DNA of 55,257 nucleotides from a virus, in IMG/VR virus record IMGVR_UViG_3300050821_001740, positions 1 through 55,257 of that record; one strand, written 5' to 3'. Below are positions 22,217 through 31,066 of this stretch, in pieces. Under the pieces are notes generated by a model. The model made no database searches and was not told the origin of the DNA. It saw only the letters and a program-made list of their open reading frames with translations. A program made the translations under genes and the position numbers. Numbering within the stretch: the first letter of the stretch is position 1; each line of letters opens with the position of its first letter.

Positions 22217-23886
22217 CAGGGCTTCACCCGATAGGAGCCCTCAGGGTCGCTGGGCTTGCGATAACGCGCGCCCGATGGAAGCGCGTCGTAATCGGCTTTG
22301 CTCGACGGTGTCGCTACGGAACTTCCGGATGCGGACTTGGGCGCAGCTTCGTCCGATTTTGGGGCGGTCGGGCGATCGCCCGCACTCGGCAGCTTGACCC
22401 CCTGAATTCTGGCCTTGATGGCATCACGCTGGTTTCCGTACTCGTCTTTCTTGTTCTCGGCGTCCTTGATCATGACGTCTTCATAGAATTTCTTGATGGC
22501 GCGCGGCGAGTCCGCGATGCTGAGCATGCGCATGGCCTCTTGTCGTGCGCCTTCGGTAATCGCGGCGGACGACATTGCGCCGCCGCCGACCACCTTCGCA
22601 AATTCGGTCATGCCGGCCATTAGCGCGCCACCAGCGGCCTTGGTGTCGGGGTCGCCTTCGTTGGTCAGAATGTAATTCCTGAGCTTGTTGACGAACGGGC
22701 CCCACTCGGACGTGCCTGCCTTCGGCAGCAATTCCAGGGCATTTTGCATATTGCGCTTCATGGTGTTTTCAAACGCAACAGTGCCGTCGTACATCTTCGT
22801 CAACTGGTTGAGAGAGATAAAATCAGACTTGACCTCTGCGCGCCCGCTGGCAACCTGTAGGGCAAAATCGCCAGGACTTAGGCCGCTTTCGCGCTGGAGT
22901 CGGGCGCGTTCGGCTTGGTAGGCTGCGCGATTCTTGGCGCCCGCATTGCCGCCGCCAAATTGCGGATTGGTGCCAGATACGATGTTCTCTTGAACCGCAA
23001 GCGAGACCGCATCGGGATCCCATTCGGACCCCTCGCCGTACACGGACGGATGAATGACGCGCGTCGGCGCGGGCAACGGCGTGCGGTTCTGATCGGCTGA
23101 ATACCATTGGCCGGTGCGCTTGTCCTCGACCGCCGGCACTTCCTGGACCTTGCCGTCTGGCCCCTTGATTTCGACGTTCTGGACCGTGCCAAGCTCGGGC
23201 TTGTTCTTTTCCCAATTGAACCGATCGCGCGCCAGATTCACATTGGCCGCCTGGATGCCGAGCGACGCCCTTTGATAGCCGGCCTCGCGGTCCTCACGCT
23301 TCTCCGCAAGCGCATCCTTGCGCTTCTGCTCCTCCATCGTCAAATAGCGCTGCGAATTCGCCGACACGCGCTGGAAGTCGAAGTTCGGCGGAAACTGCGC
23401 GATCTGCTCCTCTGAGAACAAGCCCGACTGCTTGGCCGACGAAATGCCGTCCGTGTAGACCTTCTGCGCGATTTCCTGCGCTTGTGCCGGCGACAAGCCG
23501 CGATCAATGGCGCGCTGGTAAGCGATAGCGGACGGCGTGCGGACCTCATCCTCGATCATCTTGTGACCGGCGATGGTCAGATCGGCATTGGCGCCTTTGA
23601 CCTGGGCCTGCGCGAGCTGATTGGCCGTGCTCATCTTCTGCATCTGCATCCCGTACTCGGGCGAGATGGCCATGATCTGTTGCAACGCTTCGGGCTTGAG
23701 CGTGCCTTCGGGCGTCAGGTTGTTCTTGTCGGCAAACACGTTCTTCATGGCGTTCTGCGCCTGCATGGCCGTCTGGTTGGCCTGGAATTTCTGCTGCAGG
23801 TTGGCGAGCGTCATCAGTCCCTGCTGGTTCTGTAACCAGTCGGGCGGCGGGTTTACCGCGAGAGGGATCCGCGCGTCGATCGCCAT
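22216..23886 (-). CDS. Internal virion / ejection protein
   Basis: 556 residues, strongly helical and Gln/Ala/Lys-rich (LANLQQKFQANQTAMQAQNAM, QMQKMSTANQLAQAQVKG). No signal peptide or enzymatic motif seen. A central region has YQAERARLQRESGLSPGDFALQ. Size and position match large P22-like injected proteins. The stop overlaps the start of the next gene. Confidence 0.6.
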   Translation of the reverse strand: MAIDARIPLAVNPPPDWLQNQQGLMTLANLQQKFQANQTAMQAQNAMKNVFADKNNLTPEGTLKPEALQQIMAISPEYGMQMQKMSTANQLAQAQVKGANADLTIAGHKMIEDEVRTPSAIAYQRAIDRGLSPAQAQEIAQKVYTDGISSAKQSGLFSEEQIAQFPPNFDFQRVSANSQRYLTMEEQKRKDALAEKREDREAGYQRASLGIQAANVNLARDRFNWEKNKPELGTVQNVEIKGPDGKVQEVPAVEDKRTGQWYSADQNRTPLPAPTRVIHPSVYGEGSEWDPDAVSLAVQENIVSGTNPQFGGGNAGAKNRAAYQAERARLQRESGLSPGDFALQVASGRAEVKSDFISLNQLTKMYDGTVAFENTMKRNMQNALELLPKAGTSEWGPFVNKLRNYILTNEGDPDTKAAGGALMAGMTEFAKVVGGGAMSSAAITEGARQEAMRMLSIADSPRAIKKFYEDVMIKDAENKKDEYGNQRDAIKARIQGVKLPSAGDRPTAPKSDEAAPKSASGSSVATPSSKADYDALPSGARYRKPSDPEGSYRVKP

Positions 23887-23895
23887 GTCCGTCCC

Positions 23896-24678
23896 CTACG
23901 CGGTACCGCCAGTATCCGCCTGTCCGGGCGGCGCGTATCCAGCTTGGTTCAAGTACGTGTTCGCCAGTTGCTGATACATCTGTTGATTCGAATAATTGTT
24001 GAGGCCGCCCGTCAGCGCGTTGGTCGCGCCCGCGATGCCGGCGGCCTGCGCATTACCTTGCTGCGTGAGGAAATTACCGGCGTTGTTGGCGATCTGCGCA
24101 CCCGTGTTGCCCATGTTGACGGCCGCGTTCTCGCCGAGCTGCGCCTGGCCAGTCAGCATATTATACACCTGTTGCTGATACTGGGCTGTCTGATTGACAT
24201 TGGCCTGCCATCCTTGGAGTGCCTGGTTGAAGAACTGCGGCTCGTACTGAGCGGCGAGACCCTGGCCATACCCCGTCAAGGCCTGGAGCGCATTGCCGCC
24301 GACGCCGCCGAGTTGCGAGATGTTGTTCATCACGGCCTGTGTGCCCTGGCCGAGTTGCCACTGATAGCCGGGGTTCTGCGAAATCTGGTTGGGGTTGAAG
24401 CTGAATGCGCCCGGCCCGCTGGTCGCTTGACCGATGTTGAATCCCGAGCCCATCGCCGGATTGGCAGTCAGGAACCCGCTGCTGATGAGATTCTGGATGG
24501 TGCCCGCAGCGGTGCCGCCGTAGTTGATGAACGGCGTCAGGTTGCCCTGTTCCTGGTTGAACATGCTGAGTTGCAAGCCGGCCGCGTTCCCGGCCGAACC
24601 GCTCTGAGCCAGCGAACTACCGATGCTGCCCGCCGCCGATGCTACGCCCGCAGCGAGACCCGCCCAACCACCCGGCAT
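23896..24678 (-). CDS. DNA-transfer/ejection-type protein
   Basis: 260 residues, Gly/Asn/Gln/Ala-rich and low in charge. The N-terminal hydrophobic region (GWAGLAAGVASAAGSIGSS) could insert in membrane, as in P22 gp7-type ejection proteins. FNQEQGNLTPFINYGGTAAG and YLNQAGYAPPGQ are familiar from podoviral injected proteins. Assignment from composition and order. Confidence 0.6.
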   Translation of the reverse strand: MPGGWAGLAAGVASAAGSIGSSLAQSGSAGNAAGLQLSMFNQEQGNLTPFINYGGTAAGTIQNLISSGFLTANPAMGSGFNIGQATSGPGAFSFNPNQISQNPGYQWQLGQGTQAVMNNISQLGGVGGNALQALTGYGQGLAAQYEPQFFNQALQGWQANVNQTAQYQQQVYNMLTGQAQLGENAAVNMGNTGAQIANNAGNFLTQQGNAQAAGIAGATNALTGGLNNYSNQQMYQQLANTYLNQAGYAPPGQADTGGTA

Positions 24679-24679
24679 C

Positions 24680-25342
24680 TCAGTTACTCCGTTCGTGAAA
24701 GTCGTTGAACTTGTCGGTATGGATGCACACGATCAGCATGAGCCGATCGCGCGCGCTGTCATTCCGGACCCAGTGCGGGTGGCGATTATCCATCAGCCAG
24801 ACCTCGCCGGGTCGCGTCTCGATTTCCTCCGTCACGCCGTGGCGCTCACAGCCGAATATGGCATTAGCGTCGGCCTGTAACGGGATGTAGAATTTGTCGT
24901 GATATTGGCAGTGCCATCCTTGATCTATGTGGCGGTCGATACCGAACCCCGGTTTGATCTTTGTCGCCATGACGAGGCCGATCGTCTCGCCCTCAACCTC
25001 GCACATGAGATCGAACACGATCTTGCGCACGCTCGGTATAGCCTTGATCGACGGATACCAAACCGGGATGTGCTCGTAAGTCATCGCATGCAGATCTCCT
25101 GGCGCATAGCGGCGCGGATCGGCATAATGGAACCAAATGTCCTGCATCCCGGCATGCGGCGTGCCCTTCAATGTCGCTCGGTAGGGGATCTTGCCCCACA
25201 ATTCGGGATGGGCGTCGAGTTCCCCAAGAACCGCTTTAGTATCAACCGCGACGTGGATCGGTACGAAGTTCTTGAGGCTGGCCATGTCCATCGCGCGAGC
25301 GAGCTGATATGCGACACCGCCGCCGACCGCGATCCCGATCAT
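24680..25342 (-). CDS. Aspartyl/asparaginyl beta-hydroxylase-like Fe(II)/2-oxoglutarate oxygenase
   Basis: 220 residues from the ATG at 25342. A double-stranded beta-helix core is visible: H138-x-D140 in RHIDQGWH, H190 in HPHWVRN and R200 in ARDRLMLIV, the iron and 2-oxoglutarate ligands of the family. IFGCERHGV and ETRPGEVWLMD complete the typical order. It probably hydroxylates a protein side chain. The longer upstream reading frame to 25522 lies in the previous gene and is rejected. The start shares one base with the sulfotransferase stop (TGATG). Confidence 0.8.
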   Translation of the reverse strand: MIGIAVGGGVAYQLARAMDMASLKNFVPIHVAVDTKAVLGELDAHPELWGKIPYRATLKGTPHAGMQDIWFHYADPRRYAPGDLHAMTYEHIPVWYPSIKAIPSVRKIVFDLMCEVEGETIGLVMATKIKPGFGIDRHIDQGWHCQYHDKFYIPLQADANAIFGCERHGVTEEIETRPGEVWLMDNRHPHWVRNDSARDRLMLIVCIHTDKFNDFHERSN

Positions 25343-25941
25343 CAGACACACGCCTCCGGCTGCTGTAATGCCGCGATAACGTCCATGCCCATCATCGCCG
25401 GTAGATCTGCGGCCCGCTCTGCGATGATCTTGCGCACGCGTCGCATGTCGGACTGCACGTTGAGATTTTGAAACAGTGCCACTTTGTCGAGGTCGAACTG
25501 TATGCCCGGCATAAGGTGCCACAGCGAAGCGCGCACGACGTCGGGGCGCGAGAGACCATGGAACGGCACGACGCGGATCAGGGGGTTGCAGCGAAACGGC
25601 GCAATGCGCTCAAGCAGCAAGCGGCAAAACCTGGGGACCTGCGCAAACCCGATGTCGTCTATGGATCGCTCGACTTCGTGGGTCGGGCGATCGATCACCA
25701 GAACGCGCGGCTTATACTCGGCCATGATCTCGGCGAGATGAAAACCGAGGCCGCTATCCGATATGCCGACATACTCGTATTTCGTGGACGCCCAGACCGC
25801 GAGAGAGTCACGCCACGTCTTGGCTTCCAGGAACGGCTCGTGATAACAGGTAACGCGATGGTCCAGATTGGCGACTGCCGCCAACCAAGCGGTGCGCGAG
25901 CGCGGGAGACCGACGATCAGGAAGGGCTTGGCCATCATCAT
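25342..25941 (-). CDS. Sulfotransferase-like P-loop protein
   Basis: 199 residues. The N-terminus FLIVGLPRSRTAWLAA matches the 5'-PSB loop (GxPRSGT) that binds the PAPS cofactor in sulfotransferases. A later VIDRPTHEVERSIDD segment resembles the 3'-phosphate region (R..P...S). It could transfer sulfate to sugar, lipid or protein. Tightly coupled to the hydroxylase. The target is not visible. Confidence 0.75.
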   Translation of the reverse strand: MMMAKPFLIVGLPRSRTAWLAAVANLDHRVTCYHEPFLEAKTWRDSLAVWASTKYEYVGISDSGLGFHLAEIMAEYKPRVLVIDRPTHEVERSIDDIGFAQVPRFCRLLLERIAPFRCNPLIRVVPFHGLSRPDVVRASLWHLMPGIQFDLDKVALFQNLNVQSDMRRVRKIIAERAADLPAMMGMDVIAALQQPEACV

Positions 25942-26843
25942 TTGATCCGAAACGCAGTGATCGTGCTGTCCATATTCAGACCGGTAAAGCTGTAGCCGAT
26001 GACGCCGCTGGTGCTGGTCGCGTCGCGAACGGAGATGCGGAGGTTTCCTGCCGGCGATGCGATGAACCCTGACAGAGCGATGTTTGCGCCGCCGCTGAGA
26101 ACCGACTGTTCAACATAGCCCGATGCAATCAATGTCGTCCCGTCCCAGAGCTTGGCGTAAAATGCGGCGGTCGCCGAACTTGTGTCGGCAACTACGACAG
26201 AACCGGACACGAACCATGTCCCTGTCGACCCCTGGGCCACGCTAGGTCCATCGAAGAAAGTTGATGTGCTGTTAAGCGTGACATTGGTCGTTAGAGAGTT
26301 TGTGATCGGCGCCGACAGGATCGAGGCCGGCGAGATATTCGAGAACGTATTCGCCGCGCCGCTCATCGTCTTGTTGGTAAGCGTGTCCGTCGTAGCCCGC
26401 GCCACCAGCGTATCTGTCGCGGCAGGCAGAGTCAGTGTGCCGCTGGCCGTTGTCGCCGGCTCCAGTAGCGTATTGCCACTGCTTGAGCCGGAGAAGGACA
26501 CGCTGCCATTGCTGAACGTCTGAACACCTGACCAGGTGTTGTCTGCGTTCAAGAGCGGGATGGCTGATCCGCTGGTGCCGATCCCTGATCCGGCATCCGA
26601 GATTGTGCCGTTCGTATCCGCGAACTTGGCCAGATGGCCGGACACGATCGGCGGCGTGACAGACGCTACGTTAGCATCACCGCTGTTCGTCGCGTTTTTT
26701 GTCGCTGCGGTGCCGAGCCGGATTCCCTGACCTGTGCCAGTCCATAGCGCGTAGAGAAAGCGCCACCAAGGCGATTGGAATCTACCGCTGCTGTCTAGAA
26801 CCGTCGTAAGCTGATTGGGGATCGTGTAGTTCGGCGCAGTCAT
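25938..26843 (-). CDS. Tail fibre / virion surface protein
   Basis: 301 residues. The N-terminus (MTAPNYTIPNQLTTVLDSSGRF then SPWWRFLYALW) is a phage virion-attachment type. The middle repeats LLNADNTWSGVQTFSNG and LTLPAATDTLVARATTDTLTNKTM, typical of T7-like and other tail-fibre shafts, and the C-terminus is a beta-rich head with SGGANIALSGFIA. Probably a trimeric fibre. Confidence 0.75.
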   Translation of the reverse strand: MTAPNYTIPNQLTTVLDSSGRFQSPWWRFLYALWTGTGQGIRLGTAATKNATNSGDANVASVTPPIVSGHLAKFADTNGTISDAGSGIGTSGSAIPLLNADNTWSGVQTFSNGSVSFSGSSSGNTLLEPATTASGTLTLPAATDTLVARATTDTLTNKTMSGAANTFSNISPASILSAPITNSLTTNVTLNSTSTFFDGPSVAQGSTGTWFVSGSVVVADTSSATAAFYAKLWDGTTLIASGYVEQSVLSGGANIALSGFIASPAGNLRISVRDATSTSGVIGYSFTGLNMDSTITAFRIK

Positions 26844-26844
26844 T

Positions 26845-28302
26845 CTAGCCGTCCGTCAGATCCGCGCCCGTCAATCCGACGCGAAACTGATCGGTCGACG
26901 ATAACTCGAATATCCGATCCAAGCCGCTATTGCGTCTCGTACTGCCGAGCCTGTTGAACTTGCAGAGCAATGCCGTCTGGCCGATCTTGCCGGCCGAGGT
27001 CGTGCGATAGTCCGACCATGTGTGGCCGCCGTCATCCGACCACCGCAGTTGCAGCAGCGGCGCGCCGCTCGGCGGAACCGAACTCGAGCCGGTCTCCATA
27101 TTGATCACCAGCGGCGGGAAGCGCACCGGCACGGCGCTGGGCTTCGGCAGGGCACGCCATGACCGTATCCACTTGCGCTGCACGCCGGCATCGGTCAGCG
27201 CGTTGAGATCGTAGGCGTAGATATTGCCGGACTGATAGTCGCCGATGATGTTGAGGTCGTTGAACTGGGCAAAGCAGTTGCCCCAGTGCCGCAGGATCTT
27301 GCCGTTCGCGAGACGTCCGCGCTTGTGCCAGAACCGCGTCGCCAAATCGAGGCACCATGTCTCGCCCGCGGTCGGGAATGTCAGGACGTAGAAGACGTGA
27401 CCCTCGAGCTGATGCACGTAGGCGATGGCATCCGAGCACGTCTGGTACTGCGCGATCTCGTACTCCATCGCGTGCGTCGAGACGCGCTCCGGGACGTAGC
27501 CGGGCGCCATGACGACGATGCGTTCGCCCTGGTCGTTCTGCGCCAGCCACAACAGCACTTCACCCGCGCGCTCGACTGAGAATGGTGCCAGGCATCCGGT
27601 TTCGATGAACACGCCGGTATTGCGCTGGAACGCAAAATTGTTGAGCCCCGCATTATCCCAGACCTCGACGTTGGTCTGCTTGAGCAACCACATCTCACGG
27701 TGAAAGGCCGTCGTCGCGACGATGTTGTCCTGCCGACCATTCGCCGACCCGAAGGCCAGAGATTGCCACGTCGAGAGATCGTTGAAGTTCGACTGGAAGA
27801 CGAACTGCGTGCCGATCTGGTTGACGAAGCCGAAGCCGTCCTGGTAACCGGCCACGCCCGGATTTGCGAACGGCAGGGACAGTGCCGATAGACCGTTGGC
27901 GACCGTGTAGAGATAGCCGCTGGTGCCGTCGAAAATGTTGAGCTGCGTGCCGTTGTTGATCATCGACACCGGGCCGCTATTCGTGCCCAGCGTACCGAGC
28001 GACGTTACGGCCCATGTCAGCGAAACCGAATAGAGCGCGCTCGCCGAGACCGCGTAGAGCACCGGCGGCGTCCCCATGACGCTGAAGCCGCGGATCGGTC
28101 CGCCGTTTCCGCATGACGCCATGAGATCGAGGCCGGGCGTCATGTAGAGCGCGCCGACGTCCTTGCCGTTCTTGGTATCGACCGCCTCGACGTACAAATT
28201 TAGGAGCTGCTGGTCGATGAGGTTGCGCGAGCGACCGACGGCGTGCGCGCCGAGGAACGGGGTCTTGATCGCGTTCTGCGGAGGCGGCGGGCCCGGCGGC
28301 AT
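26845..28302 (-). CDS. P22 gp10-like packaged DNA stabilisation protein
   Basis: 485 residues. Begins with Pro-rich residues then TPFLGAHAVGRSRNLIDQQ, followed by LLNLYVEAVD and YMTPGLDLMASCG, the diagnostic order of P22 tail-hub protein gp10. Beta-propeller-like repeats continue (WCLDLATRFWHKRGRL). It closes the portal after packaging and bears the tail machine. Directly downstream of the gp4 homologue, as in P22. Confidence 0.88.
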   Translation of the reverse strand: MPPGPPPPQNAIKTPFLGAHAVGRSRNLIDQQLLNLYVEAVDTKNGKDVGALYMTPGLDLMASCGNGGPIRGFSVMGTPPVLYAVSASALYSVSLTWAVTSLGTLGTNSGPVSMINNGTQLNIFDGTSGYLYTVANGLSALSLPFANPGVAGYQDGFGFVNQIGTQFVFQSNFNDLSTWQSLAFGSANGRQDNIVATTAFHREMWLLKQTNVEVWDNAGLNNFAFQRNTGVFIETGCLAPFSVERAGEVLLWLAQNDQGERIVVMAPGYVPERVSTHAMEYEIAQYQTCSDAIAYVHQLEGHVFYVLTFPTAGETWCLDLATRFWHKRGRLANGKILRHWGNCFAQFNDLNIIGDYQSGNIYAYDLNALTDAGVQRKWIRSWRALPKPSAVPVRFPPLVINMETGSSSVPPSGAPLLQLRWSDDGGHTWSDYRTTSAGKIGQTALLCKFNRLGSTRRNSGLDRIFELSSTDQFRVGLTGADLTDG

Positions 28303-28305
28303 GGA

Positions 28306-29067
28306 TTAGACCGTCGCGCCCCCTGTGCGATCGGTGTAAATATTGTAGGTCCCGCTCGACTGGCTAACCAACTCGGGTTCCATGACCGCGATCGAGGGTC
28401 GCATGTTGGTCCGCTTGATATTGCCCTTCGACTCCATCGCCTGCATGCGCACGTCGGGATCGAGCTGCGCGCCGCTGAAGTACGGCTTCAGGTGCACGGC
28501 GAGGTTGGTCTTGAGCGCAAGATTGTAGCCGGCCGGGAAGCTGACGCTGGCGCTGAGCGACGAGAAATCGCTGAACTGGAGATAGCTGATCCAGTACGCC
28601 GTCGAGCCCTGGTTTGGATAGGGGTAGAAGTTCAGGAAGCCGAGCGGGATTTGCGGATCGTAGAAAAGGTACGACGGGTAGTTGCTGGTCACCGTGGATC
28701 CGCTGTTCGGGATCGTGTTCCAGACCTCCTGGCTCACGACGTCGATCGGATACTTGTTGTTGTTCGTGTCCAGGCAGTACGCCTGACCCGGACCCTGGTT
28801 GATGCGCAGCGGTCGCGTGATCGCGAAATTGGCGCCGCCGCTGGTGCCGATGCTGTACTGCTGTTGGCCGCTTATCAGCGTGCCGGACTGCTGCGAATAG
28901 GCGTAGCACGTCAACGACTCGTTCGACCACGAGTCCAGCATGTCGTTGAGACGCGTCAGAGATTGCTGGGCGTCGGCGTCCGGGATGGTCTCGCCGGGCG
29001 CGTACACGCCCAACATGTTGAGAGCATCCGTGATGATCGCGAGCGCGGTGATCGGGACGGAGGTCAA
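28306..29067 (-). CDS. P22 gp4-like head completion protein
   Basis: 253 residues. ALAIITDALNMLGVYAPGE, then LTRLNDMLDSWSNESL, is the hallmark of P22 gp4-type adaptor proteins, followed by ISGQQQYSIGTSG and FYPYPNQGS strands. It binds the portal and carries gp10. P22 gp4 also has muramidase activity; the same cannot be judged here. Confidence 0.85.
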   Translation of the reverse strand: MTSVPITALAIITDALNMLGVYAPGETIPDADAQQSLTRLNDMLDSWSNESLTCYAYSQQSGTLISGQQQYSIGTSGGANFAITRPLRINQGPGQAYCLDTNNNKYPIDVVSQEVWNTIPNSGSTVTSNYPSYLFYDPQIPLGFLNFYPYPNQGSTAYWISYLQFSDFSSLSASVSFPAGYNLALKTNLAVHLKPYFSGAQLDPDVRMQAMESKGNIKRTNMRPSIAVMEPELVSQSSGTYNIYTDRTGGATV

Positions 29068-29068
29068 T

Positions 29069-29281
29069 TTATTTGCCCCATAGGCCGAGCATGTAGGCGG
29101 CGGCGGCGATCGGCAAACTGAGCGTCAACACCAACAGTTTGAAAGAACTAGTCTCGCCGTAAACCAGTCCGGCCAACGGTAGGCCAATCATGACGACAGC
29201 GGCAGCTATCCCATAGCGATGCGCAACCGAGAAATCCGTAGACCACCGATAATGCCATGGGATGTGGCGGCGTGGCGTCAT
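29069..29281 (-). CDS. Small two-helix membrane protein
   Basis: 70 residues with two hydrophobic helices (about 24-42 and 48-66). The N-terminal 20 residues are basic. The end is KLLVLTLSLPIAAAAYMLGLWGK. It lies inside the head-tail block with a one-base gap. No family; it may be a virion membrane component or second holin-like protein. Confidence 0.55.
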   Translation of the reverse strand: MTPRRHIPWHYRWSTDFSVAHRYGIAAAVVMIGLPLAGLVYGETSSFKLLVLTLSLPIAAAAYMLGLWGK

Positions 29282-30171
29282 GATGTTACGGTGCTCTGTG
29301 CCGCGGCTTCACGCGCGGCCTTTGCTCGCGTCCGGCCAAGCGAGACCTTCTCGCCGTGAGTCAACTCGCGTTCGTCTTTTGGCTCGGCCGGCTCGGCCGG
29401 CTCAGCCGCGGGCGCCCGGGGATGCAACGAGACCTGGACCGATGCCGGCGGCTTGGGCATCTCGAGCCCGAAGCGTTCGCGCGCCGCCATCTCCTCGTCG
29501 AAATTGTTGACGATGACACCCTGCGGCTCGCCTGCCGCATTCTTGCCGGTCGTCAGCCACATCGGATATATCGGCCCACGCTTGTCGATATTGGGGTCCT
29601 GCACCAGCTTGAGGATAGGCTTACCCTCGGCATCGACCTCGCCCGTGGGTTCCCAGCGCGGATATTCGGACGGCTCGTAATCCAGCGCCCCGGGCGACGA
29701 ATAGGCGCGCTCGACGGCCTCGGGATCGGGCGTGCCCGGGCGCTTGTAGCCCTTGGCAAGCCAGCGCTTTTCCTCGATCTCGTTGTTGGCGATGACATGC
29801 GGAAACCGACCCTCATGGCCCGGCGTCGTCCACATCACCAGCTTGCCGTCTTCCTCGCGCTTGGCATGCTGTTCGGCCGGCGTCGGCTCGATATGGTCTG
29901 GATGGACCAGCATGAGCGGGTATATATCGGTTGTTATAGTCATGGTCGCGGCCTCTCCTTCCTGCCGATAACCCTTGGCCCGGTACAGTTCCTCGTTGTC
30001 GGCGTCGTAGACCGTGACCGGCGGGAAGCGGTCGGGCTCGCCCTGCCAGTCCTGGCGATCGGCGACCAGTTCCTTGCCGGTGACCGGGTCGAAGCGGCCG
30101 AGCGATCGCGGCACGGCCTTGTGATGGGCCGGGTGCACGAGCTTCTTGGGGTAGCCTGGCGCGATCGCCAT
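29278..30171 (-). CDS. Virion-region protein with three copies of a YP-HP-RFPPV-KGY module
   Basis: 297 residues. Three related modules occur: GYPKKLVHP...DRFPPVTVYD...YRAKGY (1-69), IYPLMLVHP...GRFPHVIANN...LAKGY (about 78-145), and a diverged YPMWLTTG...VIVNNFDEE (about 200-230). The same module occurs once in the protein at 41904-42395 next to the portal. C-terminal region is Pro/Ala/Glu-rich with a basic helix. Not a family I can name. It may be a short protein-binding domain of the virion. Confidence 0.6.
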   Translation of the reverse strand: MAIAPGYPKKLVHPAHHKAVPRSLGRFDPVTGKELVADRQDWQGEPDRFPPVTVYDADNEELYRAKGYRQEGEAATMTITTDIYPLMLVHPDHIEPTPAEQHAKREEDGKLVMWTTPGHEGRFPHVIANNEIEEKRWLAKGYKRPGTPDPEAVERAYSSPGALDYEPSEYPRWEPTGEVDAEGKPILKLVQDPNIDKRGPIYPMWLTTGKNAAGEPQGVIVNNFDEEMAARERFGLEMPKPPASVQVSLHPRAPAAEPAEPAEPKDERELTHGEKVSLGRTRAKAAREAAAQSTVTS

Positions 30172-31064
30172 CAGACGGCCTCCGCGGCGCCGTTCGACTT
30201 GGACGCTTGACCCGTAGCGGCGAGCGCCGCCACGTAGGCCGGGTGGCCGCTATCAGCGGGGTGCGTCGGCGCGCCGTTCGACTGGCGCCGTTGCTCGACG
30301 ACCTGTTTGCCACGCTTGCGGAACTGCTCGAGATGGTCGGCCAAGCTGGTCTGCCATTTCTTGGTGCCGCGGTGCGTCATCGTCATGTTGGGGTCGACCC
30401 AGATCGTGCCGCCCATACCCCGCCATTCTTGACAGAACGCGTAATCCTCGCCCCACCACGAGCCATCCTCGGACATGCCCATCTTAAAGATGTTCCAGAA
30501 CTTCGGCCGCGAGCCGTCAGACTCGTTGTCATGGAAGAACGTCGACGCATCGGCGATCTTCTGGACGACATGACGCTTGATGCGCAGGAAGCCCGTCGGC
30601 ACCATGGTCGCCATCAAGAGCTTGCCGTCATGGCTGGGCACCAGATCCCCCGTGCTGCCGTCGATCGCCAACTCAAGCGGGAAATCAAGATCATCCGACT
30701 TCTTCGGATAGATGCCGGCGACCACATCCTCTGGGCGCTCCAGGAACTCAAGAACCTTCTCGGGTGGCCACGACACGTCGTCGTCGATGAAGAACAGATC
30801 GGTTGCCAACGGATGGTCTCGCAGGAAATCGCTGGCGAGTTTGCTGCGCACCTTGGCGAGATAGGCATCGCCCGGCCGGATCAAATGGCCGCGCGCAATG
30901 CCTTTCACGCCCAGTTGGGCCTCCGTCTGGATCATGGAGATGTGATAATCGATGCTCAGCCACGATTGCAGCGCCGGGGTGCAGAACACCACGAACTGCC
31001 CCGATGGTCCGAGATTTTGAGCCGTTACCGGCGGCATCCCGAGTTTCAAGGGCTTTATGGTCAT
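30171..31064 (-). CDS. GT-A fold glycosyltransferase-like protein
   Basis: 297 residues from the ATG at 31064. LFFIDDDVSWPPEKVLE carries the DxD motif that binds the metal and sugar nucleotide; GEDYAFCQEWR is a typical acceptor-side ED pair, and VPTGFLRIKR a conserved loop of GT-A enzymes. Probably transfers a sugar to a virion protein or host glycan; the substrate is unknown. The stop shares a base with the next start. Confidence 0.75.
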   Translation of the reverse strand: MTIKPLKLGMPPVTAQNLGPSGQFVVFCTPALQSWLSIDYHISMIQTEAQLGVKGIARGHLIRPGDAYLAKVRSKLASDFLRDHPLATDLFFIDDDVSWPPEKVLEFLERPEDVVAGIYPKKSDDLDFPLELAIDGSTGDLVPSHDGKLLMATMVPTGFLRIKRHVVQKIADASTFFHDNESDGSRPKFWNIFKMGMSEDGSWWGEDYAFCQEWRGMGGTIWVDPNMTMTHRGTKKWQTSLADHLEQFRKRGKQVVEQRRQSNGAPTHPADSGHPAYVAALAATGQASKSNGAAEAV

Positions 31065-31066
31065 TG

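Noticed and set aside
24680-25522. Longer start for the hydroxylase at 25522
   Set aside because: The extra 60 residues lie wholly inside the sulfotransferase gene and look like a shadow frame; the ATG at 25342 overlaps the sulfotransferase stop as is typical here.
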